Source: Berberis thunbergii (taxonomy: Eukaryota > Streptophyta > Magnoliopsida > Ranunculales > Berberidaceae). Taken from it: a stretch of DNA of 64,000 nucleotides. Shown piece after piece: positions 42,835 to 54,204 of this stretch (within the stretch, counting starts at the first letter, position 1; each line of letters starts with the position of its first letter). The stretch spans positions 62,001 through 126,000 of the forward strand of contig QNQO01000802.1 in the NCBI GenBank assembly GCA_003290165.1, in the 5' to 3' direction. The notes under the pieces are model-generated. The model was not told the DNA's origin, searched no databases, and saw only the letters and a list, made by a program, of their open reading frames with translations. A program made the translations under genes and the position numbers.

Positions 42835-43804
42835 ATAACATTTGAAAGATTGGGATCTCTTAGAGAGTTCCATTCAAGGCGATCAACTGGTTGCCACACA
42901 TTCTCAGCAGACAACCTCATGCCAAATTTTAGTGCGATCCCTTTAAAACGGAATTGACGTATTGTTTGTGAAAATATAGACAGACATGATTCTCACTCCA
43001 AGTAAACATTATAAACAAATGGGGGAGAAGTAAGACCTTAGTTTATCTTTGTAAAATTTTCACGGTCCGACTTTGGAGCAGCCACTAGATCAGCAGGCGC
43101 AGCGAGTGACTGAGAATCGGAATCTTCATAAACTTCTCCATCATATAGCTCATCAAATATCCTCATATCAAGCTGATAACGAAGGATTCCCCCGATTCCA
43201 CCAAACCCTCGGCAGCAAAACTGGGAACCTTCTTGAGAATTATTGGTGAAAAACTCAAGACAGCATCCAAATTTCTTATACTCATTCCCAAACCATTCCA
43301 GCAGTGACAACTTCTCCTGAATCTCCAACTCAGCTGAAGTATCAGGACCTCGGAAGTTGCTTTGATCTGAGTCTTGATCTTTGTTAAAGTACTTTATCAT
43401 AGTGTCACCCGTTGAAACATTCTTCTGCACATAACGGTTAATGTCCAGATTTTCCCACACAATAAGTGTTTCAACTGCTCCCATTTCAAGTGCCTTCAGT
43501 GTGTCGTCCACACCAAAAACATACTTCCCAGTGTCCTGGCTGATTTGTTCAAAATACTTGCAAAGCAAGCGCTTCTCCTGGACAAACTTCACATTAGAAA
43601 GAACCTCGGCAGACAGCTCAATGGCCTGATTAAAACCATCCTCACCTCCATAAGAAACATCAACCACCTTCAATATCTTGACCCGGAGACGGGCATCAAA
43701 CATAGCAGACTGACTTAACTCAGTCTTGAAGTCAGCAGATCCTGCAAGGATCAACCCTGCAACATTGGGCTGACTGGTAACAGGATTGATGTAAAATTGC
43801 GTAG
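42835..43804 (-). pseudogene. eRF1 copy 3, C-terminal two thirds
   Basis: Includes 3' flank (42835-43037) and minus-strand coding sequence (43804-43038) from [14 protein letters not shown] to the extended C-terminus shared with copy 2 ([20 protein letters not shown]). It is open over this stretch, with an in-frame 3-bp insertion giving FCCRGFGG. At 43804/43805 it breaks abruptly into copia sequence. The GGQ-containing segment is missing. Confidence 0.93.
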
Positions 43805-46800
43805 TATTAGGAAATACATCCTATTGTTAGGAAAATATCTTCCTGTGTTAGGAAATACATTCTATTGTTAGGAAAATATATTTTAGCATATTGTGTTGCA
43901 AGTTTTATGGGGTTAGGAAACTTTTCGATGACTAGTGATTTGTTTCCTTGGTTTGGGAGGTTTCCTAGTGTATGGTGGTTTCCTATTGTATTTTGACTAC
44001 AATATTTATATTGCTGATGAATGAATGAAAGAACACAATTTGCAGCCTCCAAAGATCGAGGCTAATTCACCAATCTTTCTAGGGCCGCAAGATAGGCCTG
44101 GGGATTTTATCACTCCGATTTGCCTCAAACTCGACAACTTTGATGATTGGTCTCACTCAATTTTTGTTGCTCTTACTTCCCGCAGAAAATTTGGTTTTCT
44201 TGATGGCTCCATTAAAGACCTGGTTCCCCCTTGCACGAAGGATGATTGGATTACAATTCATTGCATGCTCGTTTCTTGGCTCATGAGCACGATCGACTCG
44301 GAGGTAAAATCTATGTTATCAAACTATGATGATGCAAAACGATTGTGGGATGATTTGCATGAAAGATTTTGTCTTGTCAATGGTCCAAGAATACAACAAC
44401 TAAAATCTGACACAAATCGCTGTGAGCAGACCAAAACTATGCCCATTGCGGTTTATTTCAGCAAACTGACTATGTTGTGGGATGAATTAGATAAACACGA
44501 ACCCTTAATCTCTTGCAAGTGTGGAAGGTGTACTTGTGGTGTAGGTAAACAACATGCGGAAAGGCGTGAGAGAGATCGATTGCATCAATTCCAGCTTGGT
44601 TTGGTTTCCGAATATTATGCCTCCCTGCGCTCTGCTCTCTTGTCTCAAGACCCCCTGCCATCACTAAATAGAGCTTTCCAAACAATAGCTCAAGAAGAAA
44701 GAGTTAGGGGGATAACACGCATTAAAGACGAGGCATTTGAAGTTGCGGGCTTTGCGGTACGTATGGACAATCGTTCCAAACCACGCCTTACTCGAGCTGA
44801 GAAGGCTGCCCTGGTCTGCTCACACTGCCACAAGACGGGTCATAACGACACCACCTGCTTTGAGCTGCACGACACTCCAGATTGGTTCATTGAGAAGTAT
44901 GGGGCTAAAAGTGCGACGAAGGGGGCTGCACCACTTGCTGCTGCACGTGGCCGCGGACACGTCAAGGCCAACAAGGCCACGTCTGACCAGGCATTGATCG
45001 CACCGCCAGGATCTTCATCAACTGCACCTCTACCAGGTTTTTCTGCCGAACAATGGCAGGCTCTCATGGCCGCTTTCGACACTCCTCACCCTTCCCCTCA
45101 TCGGTTGAATGGTAAGTGGATTATTGACATTGGGTGCTCCAATCATGTTACGGGAGATTTGTCGTATTTGTCGGATTTAAGAAATGTGACTCCCTGTTCT
45201 GTTGGCCTCCCGGATGGTCAGAGTGTTGTTGCCTTGAAGGAAGGACTTGTCAAACTCACTGACAAAATTATCCTTAACCATGTTCTTTATGTTCCAAAAT
45301 TAAATTGTAATTTAATTTCGGCTTCACAATTGAGTGATGATATAAATTGTGAATTCATAACTAACTCAGACTTGTGTGCTATCCAGGACCGACACACGAG
45401 GGAGGTGATTGGAACGGGTGACAGAAGGGATGGACTATACTACTTACGGGAGGAGACAAAGGTACAAGCAGTTTCAGTTACTCCTTCAACTTCTTTGGAG
45501 CTTTGGCATCGCAGATTGGGTCATCCTTCCTAGAAAGTGGTGAAGTTGCTTCATTTTTTCAGCAATTCTAGTGGTAACTTGAATAAAGCATGTGAAGTTT
45601 GTCACCGTGCTAAACATTCTAGGGATAGTTTTCAGTTAAGTGATAATAAATCTACTCGAATTTTCGAGTTAGTACATTGTGATTTATGGGGGCCATATGA
45701 TACACCCTCGTCTTGTGAGGCTCGCTATTTTTTGACATTAGTGATGACTTCTCCCGCGCTGTGTGGATCTATCTGTTAGTTGATAAAACGGAGGTTTTTA
45801 AAATGTTTATGTCCTTTATAGCTATGATTGATAGACAATTTTCTCAGAAATTGAAGATTGTTCGTAGTGATAATGGTACTGAATTTAATTGCCTTAAGGA
45901 TTATTTTTTGGTCAATGAAATTATGTTTCAAACTTCTTGTGTGGGGATTCCTCAACAAAATGGCCGGGTAGAAAGGAAACATAAACACATTTTGAATATT
46001 GCTCGGGCACTACGATTTCAGGGTGGTTTACCGCTTTATTTTTGGGGGGAATGTGCCATTGCCGCTGCTCATATAATCAATCAGACACCTTCTAGTATTC
46101 TTGGCAATAAAACTCCATATGAAGTCTTGTTTGGTGATCCGCCTTCCTTTGGTGAATTGCGTGTTTTCGGTTCTCTGTGTTTCGCCCATAATCAGAAGGC
46201 AAAGGGTGATAAGTTTGCCAGTAGGATTCGTAAATGTGTATTTGTGAGATATCCGTTTGGCAAGAAGGGTTGGTATTTGTTTGATTTGGACAAGCAAATT
46301 TTTTTTGTGTCCAGGGATGTCACGTTTTATGAGAATGTGTTCCCATATATTGATGTTGAGGCTACTAATTTTGCTGCTCGCAATGACATTCATGGTAATC
46401 TGCATGACGGGGTGGCTGTGGATCTTCCGGATTTTTTAGAAAATGATGAGGAGGTGCAGCCAGTACGCCCTCCCACGCCCAGAGGTGCTCCAGACCCGCA
46501 GCCGCAGGCCACCACACAGCTGCAGCCGCCGCCACAGGCCGCCACACCGTCCACACCCAGGCCTGCTCCAGCCCAGCAGTCGCGTGCCATACCACAGCCC
46601 ACCGCCACGCCGTTGCAGCCCGTGCTCCCTGCACCGCAGCCACCGGTGTTGCCTACGCCTTCTCATACGGATGATTCAGGGGGGGCAGTGTCAGGAGATG
46701 CTCCGCCAAGTGAGCATTTAGGTCGTGGCTTTCGGGAAAAGTATTCTTGGGTTAAGCTACGTGACTTTGTTACACACACTACGGGGAAGAAAAATAGTCC

Positions 46801-48447
46801 ATCCTCCGCTTCGCCTGCTTCTACATCTTCACCTCCCTCAGGCGCACCTTATCCTATGGCACATTATGTTAATTGTGACAGTTTTTCTGTGAAACACCGA
46901 AATTTTATTGCAGCTATTACAGCTGGAAGAGAGCCACAGTCTTTTAAGGAGGCTGTAAAAGATGCAGGGTGGCGCGCCGCTATGCAAGCGGAGATGCGGG
47001 CCTTGGAAGACAATGGGACGTGGACTATGGAAAAGTTGCATTCAGGGAAGCAGGCTCTTGGTAGTCAATGGTTGTATAAGATAAAGTACAAATCTGATGC
47101 TAGTATTGAGAGATTGAAGGCTCGTTTGGTTGTTTTCGGTAATCATCAGACCGAATGGATAGATTATGACGAGACATTCGCTCCAGTGGCAAAAATGACG
47201 ACTGTTCGTGCATTCCTTGCAATTGCGGCTTCTAAAAATTGGGAGTTGCATCAGATGGATGTACACAATGCTTTCCTGCACGGGGATCTAGATGAGGAGG
47301 TCTATATGAAACTCCCTCTTGGCTTTACCTCTGATGAACCTGGTTTGGTGTGTCGGTTGCGTAAATCTCTATATGGATTGAAACATGCTCCTAGATGTTG
47401 GTTTGCTAAACTCGCGTCAGCTTTAAAAGGGTATGGTTTTTTACAGTCCTATTCTGATTATTCCCTTTTTACTTATAAGAAGGGGCTGGTTCAAATTAAT
47501 GTGCTCGTGTATGTTGATGATTTAATACTCTCTGGGAATGATTCTGCTGCTTTGGCTCTGTTTAAAAGCTACATTGGCTCTTGTTTTCATATGAAGGACC
47601 TCGGGGTCCTTAAATATTTCCTTGGTATTGAGGTTGCTCGCAGCTCTGCAGGGTTGTTTCTTTGTCAACGTAAATATGCACTTGATATTATTTCGGAGGT
47701 GGGTTTTTGGGTTCGAAGCCTGCTATGTCTCCGATCGAACAAAACCATCAACTGGCGCGTGCCACAGGTTCTCTTCTTTCGGATCCTGAGTCTTATAGGC
47801 GTCTGGTGGGGCGTTTGGTCTATTTGGCGGTCACACGTCCTGATTTGACGTACTCGGTTCATGTGCTATCTCAGTTTATGCAGCAACCGCGACAGGAGCA
47901 TTGGGATGCTGCATTGCGCGTTGTCCGCTATTTAAAAGGTACTTCGGGTTACGATATTCTCCTGCGCTCGGATAGTGACTTGACTTTGCAAGGTTGGTGT
48001 GATTCTAATTGGGCCGCTTGCCCTATTACTCGGAGATCCCTGACGGGGTGGTTGGTGTTTTTGGGCCATTCTCCGATTGCTTGGAAAACTAAGAAGCAAC
48101 ATACGGTTTCTCGTTCTTCGGCTGAGGCGGAATATCGCTCTATGGCCGCCATAACGTGTGAGTTGAAATGGTTGAAAGGTTTATTATTGAATTTAGGGGT
48201 ACTTCATCCCAAGCCCGTTCCCCTCTTTTGTGATAGTCAGTCTGCCATATACATTGCGCAAAACCCCGTCTTCCATGAACGTACGAAGCATATTGAAGTT
48301 GACTGTCACTTCGTTCGTGATGCCATTCAGGATGGTCTTATTGCTCCTTCTTATGTGCCGACGACTGATCAGTTGGCAGACATTTTCACAAAGGCTTTGG
48401 GCAAATCGCAGTTCGATTATCTCCTTGGCAAGTTGGGCATTCGCAAC
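43805..48447 (+). mobile_element. LTR-less Ty1/copia fragment inserted in eRF1 copy 3
   Basis: The fragment holds a partial LTR-like stretch (about 43805-44020, with a 41-bp direct repeat of TTAGGAAATACATYCTATTG-type units and a TATA-like TATTTATATT). It is joined without PBS to gag and then pol, and ends inside the last conserved block of pol (KLGIRN) without PPT or 3' LTR. eRF1 sequence resumes at 48448. Compared with copy 2, 577 bp of eRF1 (30164-30740 equivalents) are missing, with no TSD. It therefore looks like a fragment captured during break repair, or an insertion later trimmed on both sides. Confidence 0.9.
44025..48447 (+). pseudogene. Copia gag-pol polyprotein with one nonsense codon and two frameshifts
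   Basis: Ty1/copia order. Gag (IFLGPQDRPGDFITPICLKL, about residues 11-30) comes first, then a zinc knuckle (CSHCHKTGHNDTTC, about residue 266). The protease reads WIIDIGCSNHVTG where the family has D-S/T-G. Next are GAG-pre-integrase (LWHRRLGHPS), integrase with Asp in HCDLWGPY, Asp in RSDNGTEF and Glu in NGRVERKH, a Pro-rich spacer (about 46480-46680), RT with catalytic YVDDLILSG (about 47511-47535), and RNase H (SRSSAEAEYRSMA). Breaks: TAG at 45531-45533, a missing base near 45742 and a missing T near 47713. Between breaks the frames are long and well conserved, so decay is recent. Lineage within copia was not determined. Confidence 0.95.
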
Positions 48448-49130
48448 TTCAATATCTCAAGATGCTTTTCTGTTTCGTTACAGTCCCACATTGCAAAATT
48501 TCTACAAGAAGAGTAGTAATTCACTCCTACAAACAACATGTCAAGTATTCCCATTAACATAACATACTAATACATCAAACAAAAAAGATCTACTTCTGCA
48601 ATTTTAAGTAGGACTATTATTCAACACAACAAGAATACCAGCATATATAGGCCATAGACATTGCTGAATTCCAATTTTTCTAACAAAACTGTTGTTGTAT
48701 CATGTCAGTTGTAACAGTCTCAACCCCGCAAGCTCTCACAGAGTAGACCATCTTCCTTACACTTTCAATATACACGACTCTGCATATACTCTATTTATGA
48801 ATTTGCCCTTTATAATAGTTTATGCTAATACAATGCTGTATAAATTTAGCCCCTATGTCGAAGAAGACGATCTTGATTATGAATTTTCACTTTATAATAT
48901 TTTGTGCTAGTACAATCGATATGGTGAAAGCTCCCATGTTCTCTGATGAGATTGATTCATATGAAAGCACTCCCCATCCCACAAAAAAAAAAAAAAAAAA
49001 AAAAAAAAAAACAGAGAATAACATAACTTTATGAAACTTAAATAATGGAGAACACAAGAACAAAGTTTACCTGATAAGCGTTCGCGGCTTCACACGTCTC
49101 TGAAGTCTATGAATTGAAACCTATTAAATA
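48448..49130 (-). pseudogene. eRF1 copy 3, first codons and leader relic
   Basis: On the minus strand 48491-48448 reads [13 protein letters not shown], the copy-2-like N-terminus with Ser2 changed to Trp but ATG retained. Upstream sequence to about 48580 matches copy 2 (ACAAACAACATGTCAAGTAT). The long leader intron is then replaced by unrelated sequence. A stretch at about 49070-49110 (minus: GAGACGTGTGAAGCCGCG ... ATCAG, then GTAAAC) resembles the leader exon and its donor. A poly-A run lies at about 48981-49010. Confidence 0.75.
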
Positions 49131-49283
49131 GTTCGAGAGGTGATGAAACATAAGCCACAAGCAAAATTAAGAATTCTTATTCTAAATAAAATAAAATACT
49201 TCTTAATATTATTAGAGAATTACGATTTTGTTTCCTTATTTTCGTGGGATATTTGATTAGCAGTAGGACACAATGTCATTGTA

Positions 49284-50830
49284 GGGGGGTGTATTGTATA
49301 TGGATTCTTATGGAATTGATAAATAATTTGAAAAGTCCACTGACTCTTAAATTGTTCACAGACTCTTTAAATTGTCCACGGACTTCTGTTGATTTCTTAA
49401 ATCCATAGACTTTTGCTACAGACTTTCTAGAGATTTATGAAAATCCACGGACTTTGTATGAACGACTTTTACAGATTTCTAATTATTTGCAAGATAAAAA
49501 AGAAGTTGGTAATGACATATCCTCTAACAAACCAAATATATTAGACATTAGAGAGTGAGAAATTTTACAAACAGCTGGTGGGCCTTATTGCTTTGATGGA
49601 TTTTGTTTATTGTAGATGAAAGGGAACATCTGCAAATTGAAAATGGGTTATGGGTTGATTCATCTTCGTCTCCCTTGACTCTCATGAATCTCTTGTACAG
49701 TAACACAAAGAGAAAACAAATAGACAAAAGGGAACAGGAAAGGAACACAAGGGGTAACATGGGTTCAACGATAGATGATGGAGATTGTAAGCTATGAAAC
49801 CAACATATACCCTTGCCAACTCCTCAGTTCTAAAGTGACCCTAGAATCTGCTTGCATTTCTATCTCCACGCCAATAATCTACTCAGGTGAGGCACGCTCA
49901 AATCATTTGGCTCCTGCCACTCAGATTTTATGTTGGCTGGTACAACATTGCCCTTCGTTCTGCTGCAATCACCATGGACGGATCTCGAGAGATTATTTTC
50001 TATTCAGAGCGTGCTACCATATGTAAAGTGACGGAGCAACCACACAAACAGTTTTGAGTAAAGAGAGCAGTATTATGTACCACTCTTCATCCTAAAAGAG
50101 GCAATTTGTTTCTTTTGATAGATAAATCCTCTCTATATCATTATAAGTTTTATATTTTGTCCTCATTTTTTCACTACTTATTTCCCTATCCCTAACTTCA
50201 AATTCTTCCCTTTTCAGCCATCTTAACGGAAAGCTTGGGATAATTGGGGATTACACAACTTGACAAGTGATTCGGGTTGGAAGTCTCCCAATGATTTTTA
50301 TCTGCTACAGAAGTTGTGTTAATCACGAATTATATATGTCAGGGTATGTTTGCACAAGATTCCCCTCAAGATGAAAATATTTAACTGTTATCTCTCTCTT
50401 TTGTGTTTATGCAAAAATAGAAAAAGAATCGAGAAAACAAGAAGATGGGAACCAACCTCTTCGCGGCGCGGCTGGCACAAGGAAGAACTTTGGGAGACTT
50501 TTTTCACGTTGAAATCTTTGATATGGAGGCTGGCAAACTATTAAACTTTGTTATTTATACCTAACACTACAAAGTCCATGAGAATCCATGATTTTCCAAA
50601 TCCATAAATATGAATGATATTTTGAATATCCTAAAACTTTTGTGGACTTTTTTGAAATCCATATTGAACACCCCTAGACTTTGTGGATTCCAGAAAGACT
50701 TTTTAAAATCCTGATTGAATACCCCTAAACTTTTGTGAACTTTTTAAAATCCAAATTGAATACACTTAGATTTTCAGAATTCATGGAATTTATTAAATTG
50801 CCAACAAAATCCAGATACGATACACCCCTC
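49284..50830. mobile_element. TIR DNA transposon, PIF/Harbinger-like, non-autonomous
   Basis: Ends are GGGGGGTGTATTGTAT and, inverted, GAGGGGTGTATCGTAT, flanked by a 3-bp direct repeat GTA (49281-49283 and 50831-50833). Subterminal regions carry many short repeats of the type AATCCACGGACTTT and AAAGTCC in both orientations (about 49330-49475 and 50565-50800). No transposase is recognised inside. Superfamily assignment rests on TSD length and TIR style only. Confidence 0.65.
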
Positions 50831-50844
50831 GTAGAATCGAAAAT

Positions 50845-51010
50845 ACTAGGAAACCAAGATTTTGCAACTAGTGACGTGGCGTGATCTTGAAGTTGTTTAA
50901 GCCTCCTCTAATGAAATCCTCAAAGTGTTTATGTATCTCGAGGTTGTAAAAAAATTCATCTGATGATGCCTGATTATAAAACCAGTTTCATCACCTCACT
51001 CTCCTAGAAT
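50845..51010. mobile_element. Small fold-back MITE, family 2, copy 2 (reverse orientation)
   Basis: From ACTAGGAAACCAAGATTTTG to CACTCTCCTAGAATT. The internal sequence is the reverse complement of 34160-34323 (CGTGGCGTGATCTTGAA, AATGAAATCC, TATGTATCTCGAGG). It lies 14 bp right of the TIR transposon. Confidence 0.72.
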
Positions 51011-51233
51011 TGAAAAATATGAAAGTAAATATTATAAAAATAAAATAAAATAGTAGAAGTCAAAATTTAAAAAGTTTCATATACATGTTCACCAGTTTAG
51101 GGCCAAATTTGGTGAATTCCCGCGGTGCCTAGTTTGTGCATGTAAAATCATGTGCTCTTAGCGTATGTTAGCACATTGTAACTTGCTATAAATACCAGGT
51201 CTCGAATGTTAAAATAATTGTGGAAAAAAATTG

Positions 51234-51643
51234 GGAAAATGACTTGGGCCTAATTTTTATAATTGTAGACCATATAATACCCTAACAATTGAAAATGCCG
51301 CGAGGCATATTTTTGTAATTTAAGAATATTAAATACCATAAACTTAAACCATGGCTAAAAGATATGTAAAAAAAAACAAATATACGCATATTCATAAACA
51401 AATTGACGTGGTGTTGTTATTTATACATTCAAATTCCAGTTACATTGAAACAAGCAAAATATGCAAAAATAAAATAAAATAAAATCTGGAAGTAAACTTA
51501 TGATTTTAAGAAGGTGAATAAATTATTAAGTTAAGGGGTAAGGATGTCTATAATTTAAAAAAAAAATCTTTTGAGATATTTTCAATTGTTAGAGTATGAT
51601 GTGGTCAATAATTATAAAAAGTAGGCCTTATATGTCATTTTCA
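51234..51643. mobile_element. TIR element, family 3, copy 1
   Basis: About 65-bp inverted arms (GAAAATGACTTGGGCCTAAT and following on the left; the matching arm ends TATGTCATTTTC on the right) enclose an AT-rich core. The related copy at 61313-61862 shares the arms, including TAATTGTAGACCATATAA and AACAATTGAAAATGCC. No coding sequence. Confidence 0.8.
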
Positions 51644-51669
51644 CAAAAAAACTTGTATTATTAATAATT

Positions 51670-51795
51670 GATAATTTTTTCTTTTTTACCCTTAACCCCT
51701 CCTACCCCATGTCGTTAGTAGGTATCGAACCCAAGACGTAGAGAAAAAACCACCATAGCCTTAGTCAACCAACCTGGCTACCTTTGGCGACAAAC
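51670..51795 (-). mobile_element. tRNA-derived SINE-like element
   Basis: On the minus strand a box-A-like TAGCCAGGTTGG (51780-51769) and a consensus box B GGTTCGATACC (51731-51721) are spaced about 38 nt apart, as in tRNA-derived SINEs, and T-rich sequence on the plus-strand left side fits an A-tail. It is related to the SINE at 8224-8348. A second isolated box-B-like GGGGTTCAATCCCC lies at about 51880-51893 and may be part of another SINE. Confidence 0.6.
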
Positions 51796-52149
51796 AACCT
51801 TTATTACACTTGATCCTATTCCCACTTTTTTTTAATAATTTAAATCAAATAAATTGACCAACACCTTGATTTCGGAGGGGATTGAACCCCTTGGTATGCG
51901 ATGTCATATGTTTGCAGTTGTTGAGTAAAAAAAGCATTTGTACGTGGTATAACAATATAAGTTTATGATTAAGAATTTATATCTGAGCATGTGGAACAAA
52001 CGTAATTTGACACAACTATCATTGTTCTTTTTCCATGGACTAGGCGCTTTTCCAACAGGGTCTCACAATTTTGAATCAAGTTCTACATTACCGGCTTCAC
52101 TTATAAGTTGCATTAGGTTTAGAACTTATGTAATAGAGTAGCCAAGTCA

Positions 52150-52455
52150 CACTGCACCAAATTGACATATTTGTAATAACTTAAAAACAGTAACACTTTT
52201 GAACTATTACAATCCACCAAACAATTTTCAGTCAAAACTAAATTTAGTCAACAAGATGAAAAATAGCTATAAAAAAATGATACAATAAATTAGATCACCA
52301 TGAATAACATCACTTGTAAGCCCATACTATTTGTGGTGATACAATTATTGAATCACTTTGTTTGTGAAAATATGTAAAATTGTTTTATGGATTGTTATAG
52401 CTCAAAAGTGTTACTATTTTTTGGATAGTTACAAAAATGCCAATTCGGTGTAGTG
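52150..52455. mobile_element. CACTA-type MITE
   Basis: The 306-bp element starts CACTGCACCAAATTGACAT and ends, inverted, CACTACACCGAATTGGCAT, with a 3-bp TSD TCA (52147-52149 and 52456-52458). The CACT terminus plus 3-bp TSD points to the CACTA superfamily. Inner arms share CAGTAACACTTTTGA-type sequence. Confidence 0.8.
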
Positions 52456-54204
52456 TCAATATCATTTTACTTGAATCCTTTTTCAAAATACTGTTTGTGA
52501 TTGTTATATTGTTAATCATATTTAGGTTGAGATTGTATCAATAAACTTGCCTGGATGATTCCTAGAGTTGAGGTATAAAATTTGATCTCGAATTTTGGAC
52601 AAAATTGCCTCCTTTTCATCATCTAAGGATCTAGATACTATGTTACATTCTGTAAATGCATGACTATAAGTTGTTTCGTAGTGCTTCTACAAGAAACACA
52701 ATTGTTATATAGGTGGTCATTTATACATCTTCCAAGATTATTGAACATACATTTCGTGTGATCTAACTAGCAAAGCTTGAACAATTAATATTTCGAGTTT
52801 GTTTTTCCTTGGGTGAATGCATATATATATATATATTTTGAAACTAAAAAGTTTAGGTTTCCAACTTAATTACCTTGACAATCAAAGATTGTGCTTCAAT
52901 GAGTTAGTTGGAAAAAAAAATCAATGAACCAGTTCCAGTATTATCTTGTTGCTTATCTCATAAATGATTTGTTTTTTATTCCTGCAATCAATTAGATACA
53001 TAAAAATAAACTTACGAAATATAATATCGTGAAGTGAATATAGCTCATTATTTGCGGTGTTATGTAATGTGTTACATCTTAACGTGCATTGATTTAAGCA
53101 AACCAACGGTAAGATCTTATGATTCGTCACATGTAAAAAATCCTTATGTGATCCTCATTATTTTTTGGTATTTTTGTTTATTAAGTGAAGTGTATTACAA
53201 CCATCATAAATAACCACTTTTTGTTGCACATTTAATTAACAACCCTTTGAGATATTATAGGGCACAACGAAATTCCACCTAAACTTTATTTTTGAGGTAA
53301 GAAATTGTGTATAGGCTTTTGGTGAGCGAATGTAGTAGTGGTTGAGCAATTGAGTGAGGCTAGGAAACTATGTTTTGTAAACATGTTTCGTAACCATGAT
53401 GATGTGGCATCGTTAGAGGAGTTTTTTACAATTTTGAGATACACATAAAATCTTTAGAGATTTCATCATTCTTTCCAGATCATGACACGTCATCATGGTT
53501 GCAAAACATGTTTACAAAACATGGTTTCCTAGCATTTCTTTCCAGAGCAAGGAAGTGATTTTGTTTTGCGAGTTAATTTAGGTTCCAGATTTTAAGAAAT
53601 ATTTTATTTTGTTTAGAAAAAAACATAAAACTTTTGGTTATGATTTTGAATTTAACAATATAATTTATGCATTTTAAACTCTTAAATATTACATAAAAAA
53701 ATTATCACATGACTTTTAGTGTCATACAGACTATATATTACATAAAAATCACTTATATAACAAACTTTTGATACTAAAATAACATCATAACATGTTAAAA
53801 TATACATAGATTAAAATATTTATTTCTTTTATCAATTTTTTTTTTTAATATTCTTAATTTCAAAAGAGTTTTTGGTAACTATAAAATATAAAATAGAAAA
53901 TATTTGTGAAATTTTGATATATTTCGAGAAATCACATTATGTGCTCAAGAGTGTGAGGTTTTTAGTGACCTTTTTCAAGAATTTTCTGTTGCACAAAGCA
54001 AAACCAACTGCGCATATAACATCCCCAAACACAACTAAACCCTACGAAAACCCTCGATGCACCTTCCCTCAGTCTCTCTCGTCTCGCCACATTTTCTTGC
54101 TCATCAAGTTCACATTTTTAACCATTAAATCTCATAAAAAACACCAAAATATAAATAAACAAATCCCAACTTGATTTCAACCCGTTCTTTGTAACACTCC
54201 TACA
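52456..54204. other. Intergenic DNA and upstream region of the ATAD3 gene
   Basis: No gene is visible to 54204 apart from the MITE at 53357-53535. The last 200 bp before the ATG are CT-rich in patches (CTTCCCTCAGTCTCTCTCGTC, about 54063-54083), as in many plant core promoters and 5' UTRs. No clear TATA box position can be fixed. Confidence 0.45.
53357..53535. mobile_element. Small fold-back MITE, family 2, copy 3
   Basis: Strong inverted arms: GCTAGGAAACTATGTTTTGT on the left pairs with AAAACATGGTTTCCTAGC on the right. Inner sequence (TTTTGAGATACACATAAA, GAGATTTCATCATT) is shared with copies 1 and 2. It lies about 0.67 kb upstream of the ATAD3 start codon. Confidence 0.8.

Noticed and set aside
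46365..46666. Minus-strand open frames opposite the Pro-rich spacer of the copia polyprotein
   Set aside because: They mirror a GC-rich, Pro/Gln-coding stretch; Trp/Ala/Gly-rich composition is the expected shadow.
44025..48447. Programmed frameshifting in the copia polyprotein
   Set aside because: The breaks are single-base losses and a nonsense codon at unrelated places within integrase and RNase H, not at a gag/pol boundary.
48330..48516. Fusion protein of copia RNase H with an extra C-terminal tail
   Set aside because: The tail after KLGIRN is antisense eRF1 sequence read through the junction, not a genuine domain.
51721..51780. Possible tRNA gene at the consensus box B
   Set aside because: The arms do not pair as acceptor or anticodon stems; sequence similarity to the other SINE in the window fits better.
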